Positions 1 to 8,350 of a stretch of 64,000 bases of DNA are shown one piece after another (within the stretch, counting starts at the first letter, position 1; the number at the start of each line of letters is the position of its first letter). The stretch covers positions 62,001-126,000 of the forward strand of contig JBOGCH010000020.1 of the NCBI GenBank assembly GCA_051656645.1. The letters run 5' to 3'. The notes beneath the pieces are model-generated. The model did no database searches. It saw nothing but the letters and a program-made list of their open reading frames with translations, and was not told where the DNA came from. This stretch comes from JBOGCH01 sp051656645. Lineage in GTDB: Bacteria; Bacteroidota; Bacteroidia; Bacteroidales; Marinifilaceae. Position numbers and translations under genes: made by a program.

Positions 1-1740
1 ACGTTAACACCGATGTTATCATCACAATTACTTAAACTGCAAGATAATAAAGACAAGAAAAAGAAAACACATAGATTTAGCTATGACAATACAGTAATTC
101 GCTTTCTAGATATTCTTGACGGATTATATGAGCGTTTAATACGTTGGTCATTGCATCATAAAACCTTTATTCTGTTAGTTGCAGCTGCAATCTTCGCAGG
201 TTCAATATACCTGGCTCGTTTCATCAGTACGGACTTTATGCCGCAAAATGATGAGGGTTCAATGAGTGTATACGTAAAACTTCAAACGGGTCAGCGCGTT
301 GAAGAAACAAAACGTATTGCATTACAAATAGACTCCATGATGCGTGCCAACTATCCGGAAATGCAACAAATCAACCTTTCTTACGGTAGTGAAGATGAAA
401 ATGCAGGTTTTGCATCTCTATTCAATAAAACAGGAAGCAACATGATTAATATTCGTGTTAAACTGAAAAACTTAGAGGATAGAGAGCGCAGTGTATTTGA
501 AATTGCCGATGATTTGCGTGACAGATTGCGTGATGTGCCGGATATTCTTGTATATGGTGTTAAAACATCAAGTAACTCAATGAGTGGTAACAGTGTGGAT
601 GTTGAGGTTATGGGATATGACTTTGAAACAACCAACCGCATCGCTGCCGAATTGAAACAACGTATGCAAGGAATTAAAGGAGCTGAGGATATTCAGATAA
701 GTCGTGATGACGATAAGCCTGAGTTGCAGCTATTCCTTGATCAACAAAAGATTTCCGAACACGGACTTACCACAGCTGAGGTGGCAAGTGCAATCCGTAA
801 TAGAGTGTATGGATTTAAACCTACCAAATATAAAGAGGGTGGGGAAGAGTACGATATCATTGTACGTTTACATGAAAACTACAGAAACTCTATTACCGAA
901 GTTGAGAATATGTTTATTACTAATGCTCAAGGAAAGAAAATCCGCGTAAAAGAGCTTGGTGAGATTAAAGAATATTGGTCGCCACCAAACATTGAGCGTA
1001 AAAGTAAACAACGTATGGTTAAAGTGTCTATAACGCCTGCTCGTGGAGCTTCAATGGGTGATATAGCAAGTGCTGCTCAAGCAGAAATTAACCAATTGCA
1101 GGATGTACCTCAAGAGGTGTCTATTTATATTGGAGGTAGCTTTGAGGACCAACAGGAATCATTCCAATCCCTAATTATGTTGATGGTTTTATCAATATTC
1201 TTAGTTTACATTGTAATGGCTTCGCAGTTTGAGTCGTTCAAAATGCCTTTCATTATCATGATGTCTATTCCGTTTGCCTTTACGGGTGTGGTTCTTGCTC
1301 TGCTAATAACAAATACAACGTTGAGTGTTGTTGCAGCGCTAGGTGCCGTAATGTTAATTGGTATTGTAACTAAAAATGGTATTGTACTTATTGACTTTAT
1401 CAACTTAATGCGCGAGCGTGGAGTTCGTCTATACGATGCCATATCTCAGGCATGTCGTTCTCGTTTACGTCCGGTATTAATGACTGCATTAACCACTATT
1501 CTTGGTATGGTGCCAATGGCATTGAGTGTTGGTGAGGGGTCTGAAACATGGAAACCTATGGGTATCGCCGTTATTGGTGGTATGATCTTCTCAACAATCA
1601 TCACCATGGTTATTGTTCCGGTATTCTATGCTGCAATTGACCGTAGCGGTAGTCGCGATAAGAAAAAGAATCTAAGTAAACAGTATAAGTTTATGCAGGA
1701 TTTTGATCCTAAGGATTTGGAAAAAATCTCTAATAAATGA
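1..1740 (+). CDS. RND efflux transporter, HAE1 type, C-terminal part (5' end outside window)
   Basis: The reading frame is open from base 1 (T-L-T-P-M-L) to the stop at 1738-1740, so this is the last 579 residues of a pump of about 1,000 residues. The ATG at 13 is internal. The visible part starts at the LTPxL segment of the first transmembrane half, then shows a helix (about 50-70), the large second periplasmic porter loop (FISTDFMPQNDEG onward), and a membrane block from about residue 390 with the RND signature GIVTKNGIVLIDF. The HAE1 family exports drugs and amphipathic compounds by proton antiport in a tripartite complex. The adaptor and outer-membrane channel would lie upstream, outside the window. 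Substrate cannot be inferred. A PII-like gene follows 62 nt downstream. Confidence 0.93.
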   Translation, partial: TLTPMLSSQLLKLQDNKDKKKKTHRFSYDNTVIRFLDILDGLYERLIRWSLHHKTFILLVAAAIFAGSIYLARFISTDFMPQNDEGSMSVYVKLQTGQRVEETKRIALQIDSMMRANYPEMQQINLSYGSEDENAGFASLFNKTGSNMINIRVKLKNLEDRERSVFEIADDLRDRLRDVPDILVYGVKTSSNSMSGNSVDVEVMGYDFETTNRIAAELKQRMQGIKGAEDIQISRDDDKPELQLFLDQQKISEHGLTTAEVASAIRNRVYGFKPTKYKEGGEEYDIIVRLHENYRNSITEVENMFITNAQGKKIRVKELGEIKEYWSPPNIERKSKQRMVKVSITPARGASMGDIASAAQAEINQLQDVPQEVSIYIGGSFEDQQESFQSLIMLMVLSIFLVYIVMASQFESFKMPFIIMMSIPFAFTGVVLALLITNTTLSVVAALGAVMLIGIVTKNGIVLIDFINLMRERGVRLYDAISQACRSRLRPVLMTALTTILGMVPMALSVGEGSETWKPMGIAVIGGMIFSTIITMVIVPVFYAAIDRSGSRDKKKNLSKQYKFMQDFDPKDLEKISNK

Positions 1741-1802
1741 AGAGCAAAGGAGGGTGGGGAAAATAAACTCCCTACCATCCACAATAATTAAACTTTGTAT
1801 AG

Positions 1803-2096
1803 ATGAAAGCAGTTTTTATAATATATAACCAAGCCCTTACAGAACGTGTGGATTACATGCTATCGCGTTTGGAAGTACGCGGATATACGCAGTGGCAACA
1901 GGTTAACGGAGCAGGAAGTGTGAGTGGCGAACCGCGTATGGGTACGCACACATGGCCGGAAATGAATTCTTCCCTAATCACTATTGTTCCTGATGAGAAA
2001 GTTCCTTTAATCCTCAAATATGTTCAAAAATTGGACGAGGTGAATGAGGAAAATGGTATCAGGGCATTTGTGTGGAATATTACTGATATGTACTAA
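1803..2096 (+). CDS. small PII-like protein downstream of RND pump
   Basis: A 97-residue soluble protein with no signal peptide. MKAVFIIYNQALTERVDYML followed by a glycine-rich segment (GAGSVSGEPRMGTH) and a late VPDEKVPLILKYV strand-helix resembles the compact alpha/beta fold of PII-like (GlnB-superfamily) proteins. The canonical T-loop tyrosine context is not evident. It sits 62 nt after the RND pump on the same strand. The gap contains a short imperfect hairpin (arms 1753-1760 and 1769-1776) but no U-tract, so cotranscription is plausible. Inference: a cytosolic sensor or regulator tied to the efflux pump. The family call comes from pattern recognition only. Confidence 0.65.
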   Translation: MKAVFIIYNQALTERVDYMLSRLEVRGYTQWQQVNGAGSVSGEPRMGTHTWPEMNSSLITIVPDEKVPLILKYVQKLDEVNEENGIRAFVWNITDMY

Positions 2097-2098
2097 AT

Positions 2099-2128
2099 AA
2101 AAAAGCGGGCTTTAAAGCCCGCTTTTTT
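2099..2128. terminator. bidirectional intrinsic terminator
   Basis: Perfect palindrome GCGGGCTTTAAAGCCCGC (2105-2122) with an A-run before and a T-run after. It lies between the convergent PII-like gene (+) and obgE (-), so it can end both transcripts. Confidence 0.92.
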
Positions 2129-2137
2129 ATTTTCTTG

Positions 2138-3130
2138 TTATCCTTGTTGAAGTGCTCTCCAAAGCTCATCCTTCAATTCGGTAATTCCCATATTCATTAC
2201 TGACGATATGAATACGGTAGGTATCTTAGGTAAATCCTTTTTAATCTCTTCTGTAAGCTCTTCATCTAAGAAATCACTTTTTGTAATAGCCAAAACGCGT
2301 TGCTTATCCAATAATTCCGGATTAAATTGACGTAATTCATTAAGCAGAATCTTGTATTCGTTATGGATGTCATCACTGTCTGCCGGTACCATAAATAGCA
2401 AAACAGAGTTACGTTCAATATGTCTAAGGAAACGTAATCCTAAACCTTTACCGGTGTGTGCCCCTTCAATAATTCCGGGAATATCGGCCATTACAAACGA
2501 TCGGTTATCTCTATATGCCACAATTCCCAAGTTAGGAACAAGTGTTGTAAAAGGATAATTTGCAATCTCTGGTTTAGCTGCAGATACTACCGATAATAAG
2601 GTCGATTTACCCGCATTTGGGAATCCCACCAAACCAACATCGGCCAATACCTTTAACTCCAAAATAACAGTACGCTCCACGCGCGGTTCTCCCGGTTGTG
2701 CAAAACGTGGCGTTTGCATGGTTGGCGATTTAAAGTTCCAGTTTCCTAGTCCTCCACGTCCACCGCGCACCACAATAAGCTCTTGTCCATCCTCGGTAAT
2801 CTCACAAATATGTTCGCCTGTTTCGGCATCACGTGCCACAGTACCTAGAGGTACATCAATAATAACATCATCACCATCATGTCCGGTGCTTCGGCTTTTA
2901 CTTCCACCTTCACCATCGCCGGCAAATACGTGACGTTTATATTTTAAGTGAATTAAAGTCCAATAGTTACGGTTTCCCCGTATGTAAACATGACCACCGC
3001 GTCCACCGTCGCCACCGTCAGGACCACCTTTCATGGTCATTGCGTCACGGTGCAAGTGGGCCGAACCGGGTCCACCCGCTCCACTGCGACAAAATATCTT
3101 TACGTAGTCAACAAAATTTGTCGATGCCAT
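2138..3130 (-). CDS. obgE: Obg-family GTPase
   Basis: A 330-residue GTPase that associates with the large ribosomal subunit and acts in its maturation. The N-terminal glycine-rich Obg fold (residues 1-160; GGPDGGDGGRGGHV, RGGRGGLGN) is followed by a G domain: P-loop GFPNAGKST at 169-177, switch I YPFTTLVPNLG, G3 DIPGI, G4 as TKSD, G5 SSV. It ends right after the G domain, without the OCT extension seen in some Firmicutes. It lies 38 nt downstream of hpt and is probably cotranscribed with it. In many Bacteroidales adenylate kinase sits between these two genes; here it does not. Confidence 0.97.
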   Translation of the reverse strand: MASTNFVDYVKIFCRSGAGGPGSAHLHRDAMTMKGGPDGGDGGRGGHVYIRGNRNYWTLIHLKYKRHVFAGDGEGGSKSRSTGHDGDDVIIDVPLGTVARDAETGEHICEITEDGQELIVVRGGRGGLGNWNFKSPTMQTPRFAQPGEPRVERTVILELKVLADVGLVGFPNAGKSTLLSVVSAAKPEIANYPFTTLVPNLGIVAYRDNRSFVMADIPGIIEGAHTGKGLGLRFLRHIERNSVLLFMVPADSDDIHNEYKILLNELRQFNPELLDKQRVLAITKSDFLDEELTEEIKKDLPKIPTVFISSVMNMGITELKDELWRALQQG

Positions 3131-3168
3131 ATATCTTTAATTAAAATGTTTCTAATGCGTTAATCAAT

Positions 3169-3708
3169 TTATTTCTTGAGTGTGTATAAATCCGGAAGCA
3201 AACGGCCAAGTCCGTCGTAATCCAATCCGTAACCTACAACAAAGTCGTTTTCTAGCATAATGGTGTGATAATCTATCGGAACCTCAACTTGTAATGCATC
3301 CGGTTTGTAGAATAAAGTACACACAACAATACGCGCTGCTCCTAACTCCTTAAGCTTATTTATTAGGAATTGCATTGAGCGTCCGGTATCTATCATGTCC
3401 TCAACAATCACAACGCAACGTCCGGTAACATCGCAATCCATTCCCATCACTTCTCTTACCTTACCTGTTGAGCCTGTACCACTGTATGATCCTATTTTAA
3501 TAAAGGACACCTCAGCATCAAGAATATCAACGTGTTTAAGCAGCTCTCCGGTAAACATAAACGAGCCGTTCAATACACTTAAAAAAAGTGGACGTTCGTT
3601 TTTAAGATCCTCTGTTATGCGTTGGGCAACACCTGCAATCGCTTGCTCAATAGCTGTACCTTCCAGTGTTAATATAAACTCTTTATCGTGCAGTTTAATT
3701 GTTTTCAT
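3169..3708 (-). CDS. hpt: hypoxanthine phosphoribosyltransferase
   Basis: A 179-residue purine salvage enzyme converting hypoxanthine or guanine plus PRPP to the nucleotide. The PRPP-binding loop VVIVEDMIDTGRSM (about 96-109) and the base-binding region FVVGYGLDYDGLGR near the C-terminus are intact, and the length is typical. First gene of a likely hpt-obgE unit, with its own Bacteroidota-type promoter about 30 nt upstream. Confidence 0.96.
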   Translation of the reverse strand: MKTIKLHDKEFILTLEGTAIEQAIAGVAQRITEDLKNERPLFLSVLNGSFMFTGELLKHVDILDAEVSFIKIGSYSGTGSTGKVREVMGMDCDVTGRCVVIVEDMIDTGRSMQFLINKLKELGAARIVVCTLFYKPDALQVEVPIDYHTIMLENDFVVGYGLDYDGLGRLLPDLYTLKK

Positions 3709-3733
3709 TATACTCAGTCTAAAATTGAAGGCG

Positions 3734-3741
3734 CAAAGGTA
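3734..3741 (-). promoter_or_regulatory. candidate promoter -7 box for hpt
   Basis: TACCTTTG on the minus strand fits the Bacteroidota TAnnTTTG box, 25 nt before the hpt ATG. The nearest upstream TTTG (3768-3771) is too far (26 nt) to be an ideal -33 element. Confidence 0.5.
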
Positions 3742-3750
3742 ACATTTTTA

Positions 3751-3792
3751 ATGTTATAATCCATACGCAAACGTATGGACTATAAACATTAA
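3751..3792. repeat. small inverted repeat between mscL and hpt
   Basis: CCATACG-CAAA-CGTATGG (3761-3778), with flanking bases that extend the pairing imperfectly. It has no U-tract on either side. It overlaps the region upstream of the hpt -7 box, so it could be an operator or a weak transcript end for mscL. Confidence 0.35.
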
Positions 3793-3817
3793 ATATGCTT
3801 TTAACAAGCATTTACGC

Positions 3818-4270
3818 TTAAGATGCACTTGGCGTATTATCCTTATTATTTTTTAATAAATCTCTAATATCGCGCAATAGCAATGTGTCCTCAGGTGTTG
3901 GTGGGGGTGTTGCTGGTGCTGCTTCTTTCTTGCGTTGAAGACTTACAAATAATTTAATCATTAAGAATACTGAGAAGGCAATACACAGAAAGTCAATGGT
4001 AACTTGAATAAAATTACCGTAACGTAGTACAGATGCAGGTCTTGTAACTCCATCTGGTAGTACCTCTGCCTCGCGTAATGTGTAGCTTAAAGTTTGGAAA
4101 TCTACTCCGCCCCATATTAGTCCAATTAGTGGCATCATAATGTCCGATACTAACGATGCTACAATTTTACCAAACGCAGCACCAATAATGATACCTACAG
4201 CCATGTCCACAACGTTGCCTCGCATGGCGAACTGCTTAAAATCACTTGCCCATTGTTTAATCTTGCTCAT
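3818..4270 (-). CDS. mscL: large-conductance mechanosensitive channel
   Basis: A 150-residue inner membrane channel that opens under hypo-osmotic stress. The N-terminal amphipathic helix and TM1 (FAMRGNVVDMAVGIIIGAAF) match the family's most conserved stretch. A periplasmic loop (residues 50-80), TM2 (about 85-107) and a charged cytoplasmic helical tail follow. Length is close to the 136-150 usual. Monocistronic by spacing. Confidence 0.97.
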   Translation of the reverse strand: MSKIKQWASDFKQFAMRGNVVDMAVGIIIGAAFGKIVASLVSDIMMPLIGLIWGGVDFQTLSYTLREAEVLPDGVTRPASVLRYGNFIQVTIDFLCIAFSVFLMIKLFVSLQRKKEAAPATPPPTPEDTLLLRDIRDLLKNNKDNTPSAS

Positions 4271-4558
4271 AATCTGTTTATTAACTATTCAACTTCTTTA
4301 TTATATGAGTTATTAACAAGAAATATTCACTTGTTAATAACGTTGCGTGCTTTATGTTAGTAAACATTGTTAATAACTTTTCCAATGCTGTATCTACTAC
4401 ATTTAACATGTTGATAATTCAATATTTATTTAATACGAACATTCTGTCCTATAGTGTCACGTTTTCTATGTAAAATTGTTAATGAAGCATATAAAATAGC
4501 CGGTTGCCTCCGCAAAAGGAATAATATTGGCTTTTATGCCTCTTAAGGGTATCGACTA

Positions 4559-4663
4559 GGTTTCTACTAGGTATCGACTAGGTTACGACTAGGTTTCGAC
4601 TAGTATGACACCCCAATAGTAGTCGAAACCTAGTCGTAACCTAGTCGATACCTAGTAGAAACC
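4559..4663. repeat. long hairpin repeat with tandem 11-nt arms, copy 1
   Basis: Two perfect 44-nt arms (4559-4602 and 4620-4663) flank a 17-nt loop. The left arm is a tandem array of 11-nt units of the form CTAGGTWWCKA, each slightly different; the right arm mirrors every variant exactly. A further partial unit lies before the left arm (from about 4548). The loop reads GTATGACACCCCAATAG. The same loop core occurs, inverted, at 22984-22997. Confidence 0.95.
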
Positions 4664-4851
4664 CACAACAGGGAAAGAAGTTGGATTAGGGAGTTTTATG
4701 AGCGCATATTGAATATTTTTTATATGTAAAAAACATGCATAGCGCTGAATTAGATAGAAAGAATTTTGTTGCAACCAGATGTACTTGCATATTTGATGTT
4801 ACAAAGACGGGATAAACGGGACTATTTTTTTAAAATCACAAATGGATTAGT

Positions 4852-4859
4852 TATATTTG
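4852..4859 (+). promoter_or_regulatory. candidate promoter -7 box for purE
   Basis: TATATTTG, an exact TAnnTTTG match, 32 nt before the purE ATG. No clear TTTG at the expected upstream spacing. Confidence 0.5.
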
Positions 4860-4891
4860 TTGCTGTATTAAATAATATAAAACCAGAAAAG

Positions 4892-5398
4892 ATGAAAGCT
4901 AAAGTCAGTATTATTATGGGAAGTACATCGGACCTTGTGGTTATGGAAAAAGCTGCCCAAATCCTTAATGATTTTAAAATCCCCTTTGAAATGCATGCTC
5001 TGTCTGCTCACCGTACACCGGCCGAAGTAGAAACTTTTGCTAAAGGAGCTGCCGATCGTGGAATAGAAGTTATTATCGCTGCTGCCGGAATGGCTGCTCA
5101 CCTACCGGGTGTAATTGCCGCTATGACACCTGTACCTGTTATTGGAGTGCCTATTAAAGCTTCTCTTGACGGAATGGATGCTTTACTTGCCATTGCACAA
5201 ATGCCTCCGGGAATTCCTGTTGCTACTGTTGCTATTAACGGCGCAATGAATGCTGCTATCCTTGCAACGCAAATTCTTGCTGTAGGCGATGCGGACTTGA
5301 AAGCAAAGGTGCGTTTATTCAAAGAAGAATTAAAAGAGAAGATTGTAGTTGCAAATAAAGAACTTGCTGCTGTGAAATATGAATTCAAAATGAATTAA
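4892..5398 (+). CDS. purE: N5-carboxyaminoimidazole ribonucleotide mutase
   Basis: A 168-residue class I PurE, moving the carboxyl group of N5-CAIR to C4 of the imidazole in purine synthesis. The signature IIMGSTSDLVVMEKAAQIL, the catalytic HALSAHRTP region and the GMAAHLPGVIAAMTPVPVIGVP block are intact. The start is the ATG at 4892, where conservation begins; an in-frame upstream extension to 4766 is rejected. It stands alone, without purK beside it, followed by a strong terminator. Confidence 0.97.
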   Translation: MKAKVSIIMGSTSDLVVMEKAAQILNDFKIPFEMHALSAHRTPAEVETFAKGAADRGIEVIIAAAGMAAHLPGVIAAMTPVPVIGVPIKASLDGMDALLAIAQMPPGIPVATVAINGAMNAAILATQILAVGDADLKAKVRLFKEELKEKIVVANKELAAVKYEFKMN

Positions 5399-5423
5399 TA
5401 TCATATCTTCAATAAATTATAGA

Positions 5424-5462
5424 ATTACCCGCGATAGCTCCTGCTTATCGCGGGTAATTTCG
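5424..5462 (+). terminator. intrinsic terminator of purE
   Basis: A 13-bp perfect stem (ATTACCCGCGATA, 5424-5436, with 5446-5458), 9-nt loop, then TTCGTTTT. Confidence 0.85.
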
Positions 5463-5495
5463 TTTTGAGCAATTTAGTGGTGTTCCTTCTAGGCT

Positions 5496-5527
5496 TTTGG
5501 AATATTCCCCTTCTTTTTTTATTTTTG
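5496..5527 (+). promoter_or_regulatory. Bacteroidota-type promoter of the GH20 gene
   Basis: TTTG at 5496-5499, a 20-nt spacer, then TATTTTTG at 5520-5527; 31 nt before the ATG. This matches the TTTG / TAnnTTTG consensus of the Bacteroidota primary sigma factor. Confidence 0.75.
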
Positions 5528-5558
5528 AGCTATTATCAATACATTTAGAATACAATCA

Positions 5559-7637
5559 ATGCGTAACAAGTCAATTATTATGTATTTGTTCCTATTGGGT
5601 GCGGCGCTCTTTACAAGTTGTGCCAAACAAACGCAACCGGAACAAATTACCATTATTCCCCAACCTCAGCAAGTGGAGTACGGGAAAGGAGAGTTTAAAA
5701 TAGAAGGACCGGTGGGAGTGAGCTCTAATCTGACTGAGGAAAGTGCCAAACGCTTATGTAATTTCATGTCGGCAGTTATTCCATGCAACTATGTGGGTAC
5801 GGATATTGCACAAAAAGGCGGAATAAAGCTAATATTGGATCAACAAGCAGCAGAGGATGTCAATGCCGAGGGTTATTCATTGTTAATTACTCCTAAAGAA
5901 GTAATAATAAGAGCTGTTACAGAGCAGGGTTTATTTTACGGAATACAATCGCTTATCCAACTGGCGGTAAACGAGCAAGGAGCGTTACAAGGCTCAATCC
6001 CGGCGGTTGAAATCACGGACGAACCAAGATTTGCATATCGCGGATTACACCTTGACGTGTCACGTTGTTTTGTCTCTGCCGATTTTGTTAAGCGACAAAT
6101 AGATATGATGGCTTACTATAAGCTAAACCGTTTACACTGGCATTTAACAGACGGTGCCGGCTGGCGTTTAGAAATAAAAAAATATCCGGCATTGACAGAG
6201 ATTGCCGCATGGCGTCCTTACCCTACATGGAAAGAGTTTTGGCACCAAGGGCGTAAGTACTGCCGCCAAACTGACGAGGGTGCACAAGGAGGATATTATA
6301 CACAGGATGAGGCTCGCGATATTGTTGCTTATGCAGCAGAACGTGGCATTGTTGTAATACCCGAAATTGAGATGCCAGGACACTCGGAAGAGGTGTTGGC
6401 TGTGTATCCGCATTTATCGTGTGCAGGAAAACCTTACACTAGTAGTGATTTCTGTATAGGTAATGAGGAAACTTTTACATTCCTCCAGGATGTGCTGGTT
6501 GAGGTAATGGACATATTTCCGTCGGATTATATCCACATAGGTGGCGACGAAGCTGCCAAGACGGCATGGAAATCATGCCCTAAATGTGCGGCTCGCATGA
6601 AAAAGGAGGGACTTGCCAATGTAGACGAACTACAAAGTTATATGATTCATCGTATGGATACGTTCCTTATAGGACAAGGACGTAAGCTTATTGGATGGGA
6701 TGAGATTTTGGAAGGTGGTTTAGCTCCCGGAGCAACGGTTATGTCATGGCGCGGAACCGAAGGAGGTATTGCAGCGGTAAAAGCGGGGCAATATGCCGTA
6801 ATGACACCGGGTTCACATTGTTATTTTGATGCTTATCAGGATGCGCCACACACGCAACCGGAGGCTATTGGTGGATATTTGCCGTTATCTAAAGTGTACA
6901 GCTATGAGCCAATCCCAGATTCGCTTACCGTGCAGGAGCAAGCCTTGATTCAAGGAGTACAGGCCAATGTATGGAGCGAATATATCCTTGATGAGAAACA
7001 CATGGAGTACATGATATATCCACGTTTGTTAGCACTGTCAGAAGTTGCATGGACACAACCGGAGCATAAGGATTGGAATAACTTCCATGCACGTGCGTTG
7101 AAAGAGGTGGAAGTGCTTAAGTCCAAAGGTTATAATCCATTTAATTTGGCAACTGAAATAGGTACGCGTCCGGAGTCGCGCGATACGGTTAAGCATCTTG
7201 CTTACGGTAAAAAAGTAACGTATAACACAAACTATAATCGCCACTATGCAGCTACAAAAGAGTTAGCTTTGACCGATGGGCTACGCGGTTGTTGGACCTA
7301 CGGTGACGGACGTTGGCAAGGCTTTATTGGTCGTGGAGTAGATGTGGTTATCGATTTGGATAGCGTTATGCCATTAACATCCATCAAAGCAGAGTTTATG
7401 CAAAGTCGCGGACCTGAGTTATGGTTGCCTAGTGAGGTAATTGTTTCCGTATCTGAGGATGGAGAGAATTATACAGAACTTAGCCGTGAGGGACATGATG
7501 TGTCGCCACAGTATGAAGGACTTGTAATCCGTTCTTTTGGATGGGAAGGCAATACGCAAGCACGTTACATACGTTATGTTGCTAAACACAGCGTAGCACG
7601 TGGATGGCTATTTGTTGACGAAATTGTGGTGTTGTAG
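5559..7637 (+). CDS. beta-N-acetylhexosaminidase lipoprotein (GH20)
   Basis: A 692-residue enzyme removing terminal GlcNAc/GalNAc from glycans. The lipoprotein signal is MRNKSIIMYLFLLGAALFTSC. The GH20 N-terminal alpha/beta domain (about 30-150) is followed by the TIM barrel from about residue 160 (RFAYRGLHLDVSR, LHWHLTDGAGWRLEIK). The catalytic Asp-Glu pair is in HIGGDEA (D330, E331); the neighbouring Asp polarises the substrate acetamido group in this family. After about residue 550 a beta-rich module resembles an F5/8-type carbohydrate-binding domain. Monocistronic: clear promoter upstream and a 29-bp terminator stem downstream. Likely exposed in the periplasm or on the surface. Confidence 0.95.
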   Translation: MRNKSIIMYLFLLGAALFTSCAKQTQPEQITIIPQPQQVEYGKGEFKIEGPVGVSSNLTEESAKRLCNFMSAVIPCNYVGTDIAQKGGIKLILDQQAAEDVNAEGYSLLITPKEVIIRAVTEQGLFYGIQSLIQLAVNEQGALQGSIPAVEITDEPRFAYRGLHLDVSRCFVSADFVKRQIDMMAYYKLNRLHWHLTDGAGWRLEIKKYPALTEIAAWRPYPTWKEFWHQGRKYCRQTDEGAQGGYYTQDEARDIVAYAAERGIVVIPEIEMPGHSEEVLAVYPHLSCAGKPYTSSDFCIGNEETFTFLQDVLVEVMDIFPSDYIHIGGDEAAKTAWKSCPKCAARMKKEGLANVDELQSYMIHRMDTFLIGQGRKLIGWDEILEGGLAPGATVMSWRGTEGGIAAVKAGQYAVMTPGSHCYFDAYQDAPHTQPEAIGGYLPLSKVYSYEPIPDSLTVQEQALIQGVQANVWSEYILDEKHMEYMIYPRLLALSEVAWTQPEHKDWNNFHARALKEVEVLKSKGYNPFNLATEIGTRPESRDTVKHLAYGKKVTYNTNYNRHYAATKELALTDGLRGCWTYGDGRWQGFIGRGVDVVIDLDSVMPLTSIKAEFMQSRGPELWLPSEVIVSVSEDGENYTELSREGHDVSPQYEGLVIRSFGWEGNTQARYIRYVAKHSVARGWLFVDEIVVL

Positions 7638-7646
7638 AACCTAACA

Positions 7647-7708
7647 GATACCATAAAAAATTCCCCTCATTGTTACCAATAACAATGAGGGGAATTTTTT
7701 ATGGTATC
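7647..7708. terminator. very strong bidirectional terminator
   Basis: A perfect 29-bp stem (7647-7675 with 7680-7708) and a 4-nt loop. It contains AAAAAATTCCCCTCAT on one side and its complement on the other, so each direction ends in a U-run. It separates the convergent GH20 and LAB_N genes. Confidence 0.92.
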
Positions 7709-7711
7709 TAC

Positions 7712-8350
7712 TTATTTCGTTGCTTTGTGCAACTCGTGTTTGTTGCTTTTAAGCTGAATAAAGATATTCCTAATATAAACAAAGAAACCTGTTGCTTGTC
7801 CTAAAATAAGAACCGGATCCTTGCGGATAATAGCATATGCGATAATGATGGCCGATCCCGCCACGCTTATAAGCCAAAATCCCAATGGTAGTATGGACTC
7901 TTCTCTTTTCATTGAATATATCCACTGGTAAATAAATCGTAGTGTAAAAGTAATTTGTCCCACTGTTCCAAAAATAACCAACCACAATGGGATGCTTTCA
8001 TTAAAAAACAGTTTGTTTATTACAGCATTAACATCCTGCGCCATTATGCCTACCAAAATAAATGGAATAGAGCCAACAATGTAGCGTACTACGGATGGCA
8101 TTTTTCGCCACTCTCCCTTAATATGTAAGTTCCACATATAAATGTAGAAGGAGATAAATTGTCCCAATATGATAGAAAAATCGTCTCGTAACCATCCGTA
8201 AGCCATTAACAGTAACGAACCTACAAGACTGAGAATCCAAAATATGGTGGGGGATACTACTTTTTTTGCTCGTTCGGATAAAATCCATTGCAATAATAAT
8301 CGCGCAGAGAAAAACAGCTGCGCGAGAAATCCTATAACGTATAAAATCAT
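7712..8350 (-). CDS. LAB_N (lipid-A-disaccharide synthase N-terminal-like) membrane protein, two copies of the domain
   Basis: 212 residues, almost wholly membrane-embedded. Two homologous halves each carry the LAB_N pattern: a Q-W motif (LLLQWILSERAKKVVSPTIFW at about 22-42; IYQWIYSMKREESILPLGFW at about 139-158), then GS and a GQ-YIxN motif (ILGQFISFYIYMWN; ILGQATGFFVYIRN). The family is named from a domain fused to LpxB in some bacteria; here there is no LpxB part. It overlaps the upstream GT2 gene by 4 nt (ATGA), so the two are translationally coupled. Inference: they modify a lipid-linked sugar, possibly on lipid A. The exact substrate is unknown. Confidence 0.88.
   Translation of the reverse strand: MILYVIGFLAQLFFSARLLLQWILSERAKKVVSPTIFWILSLVGSLLLMAYGWLRDDFSIILGQFISFYIYMWNLHIKGEWRKMPSVVRYIVGSIPFILVGIMAQDVNAVINKLFFNESIPLWLVIFGTVGQITFTLRFIYQWIYSMKREESILPLGFWLISVAGSAIIIAYAIIRKDPVLILGQATGFFVYIRNIFIQLKSNKHELHKATK

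Larger units (their letters stand above)
4271..4891. other. long divergent intergenic region mscL/purE
   Basis: About 620 bp without a credible gene. It holds the large inverted repeat at 4559-4663 and the purE promoter box. The open frame running into purE from 4766 starts at a TTG, has no family similarity before the conserved MKAKV start and covers the promoter, so it is not counted as coding. Repeated GTTAATAA-like words occur between 4300 and 4380 without clear structure. Confidence 0.7.

Noticed and set aside
4548..4665. CRISPR-like array suggested by regularly repeated short units
   Set aside because: Units are contiguous 11-mers without spacers, arranged as two mirrored arms; no cas genes anywhere in the window.
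4766..4891. 42-codon N-terminal extension of purE
   Set aside because: It starts at a TTG, shows no PurE similarity and covers the TATATTTG promoter box; conservation begins at 4892.
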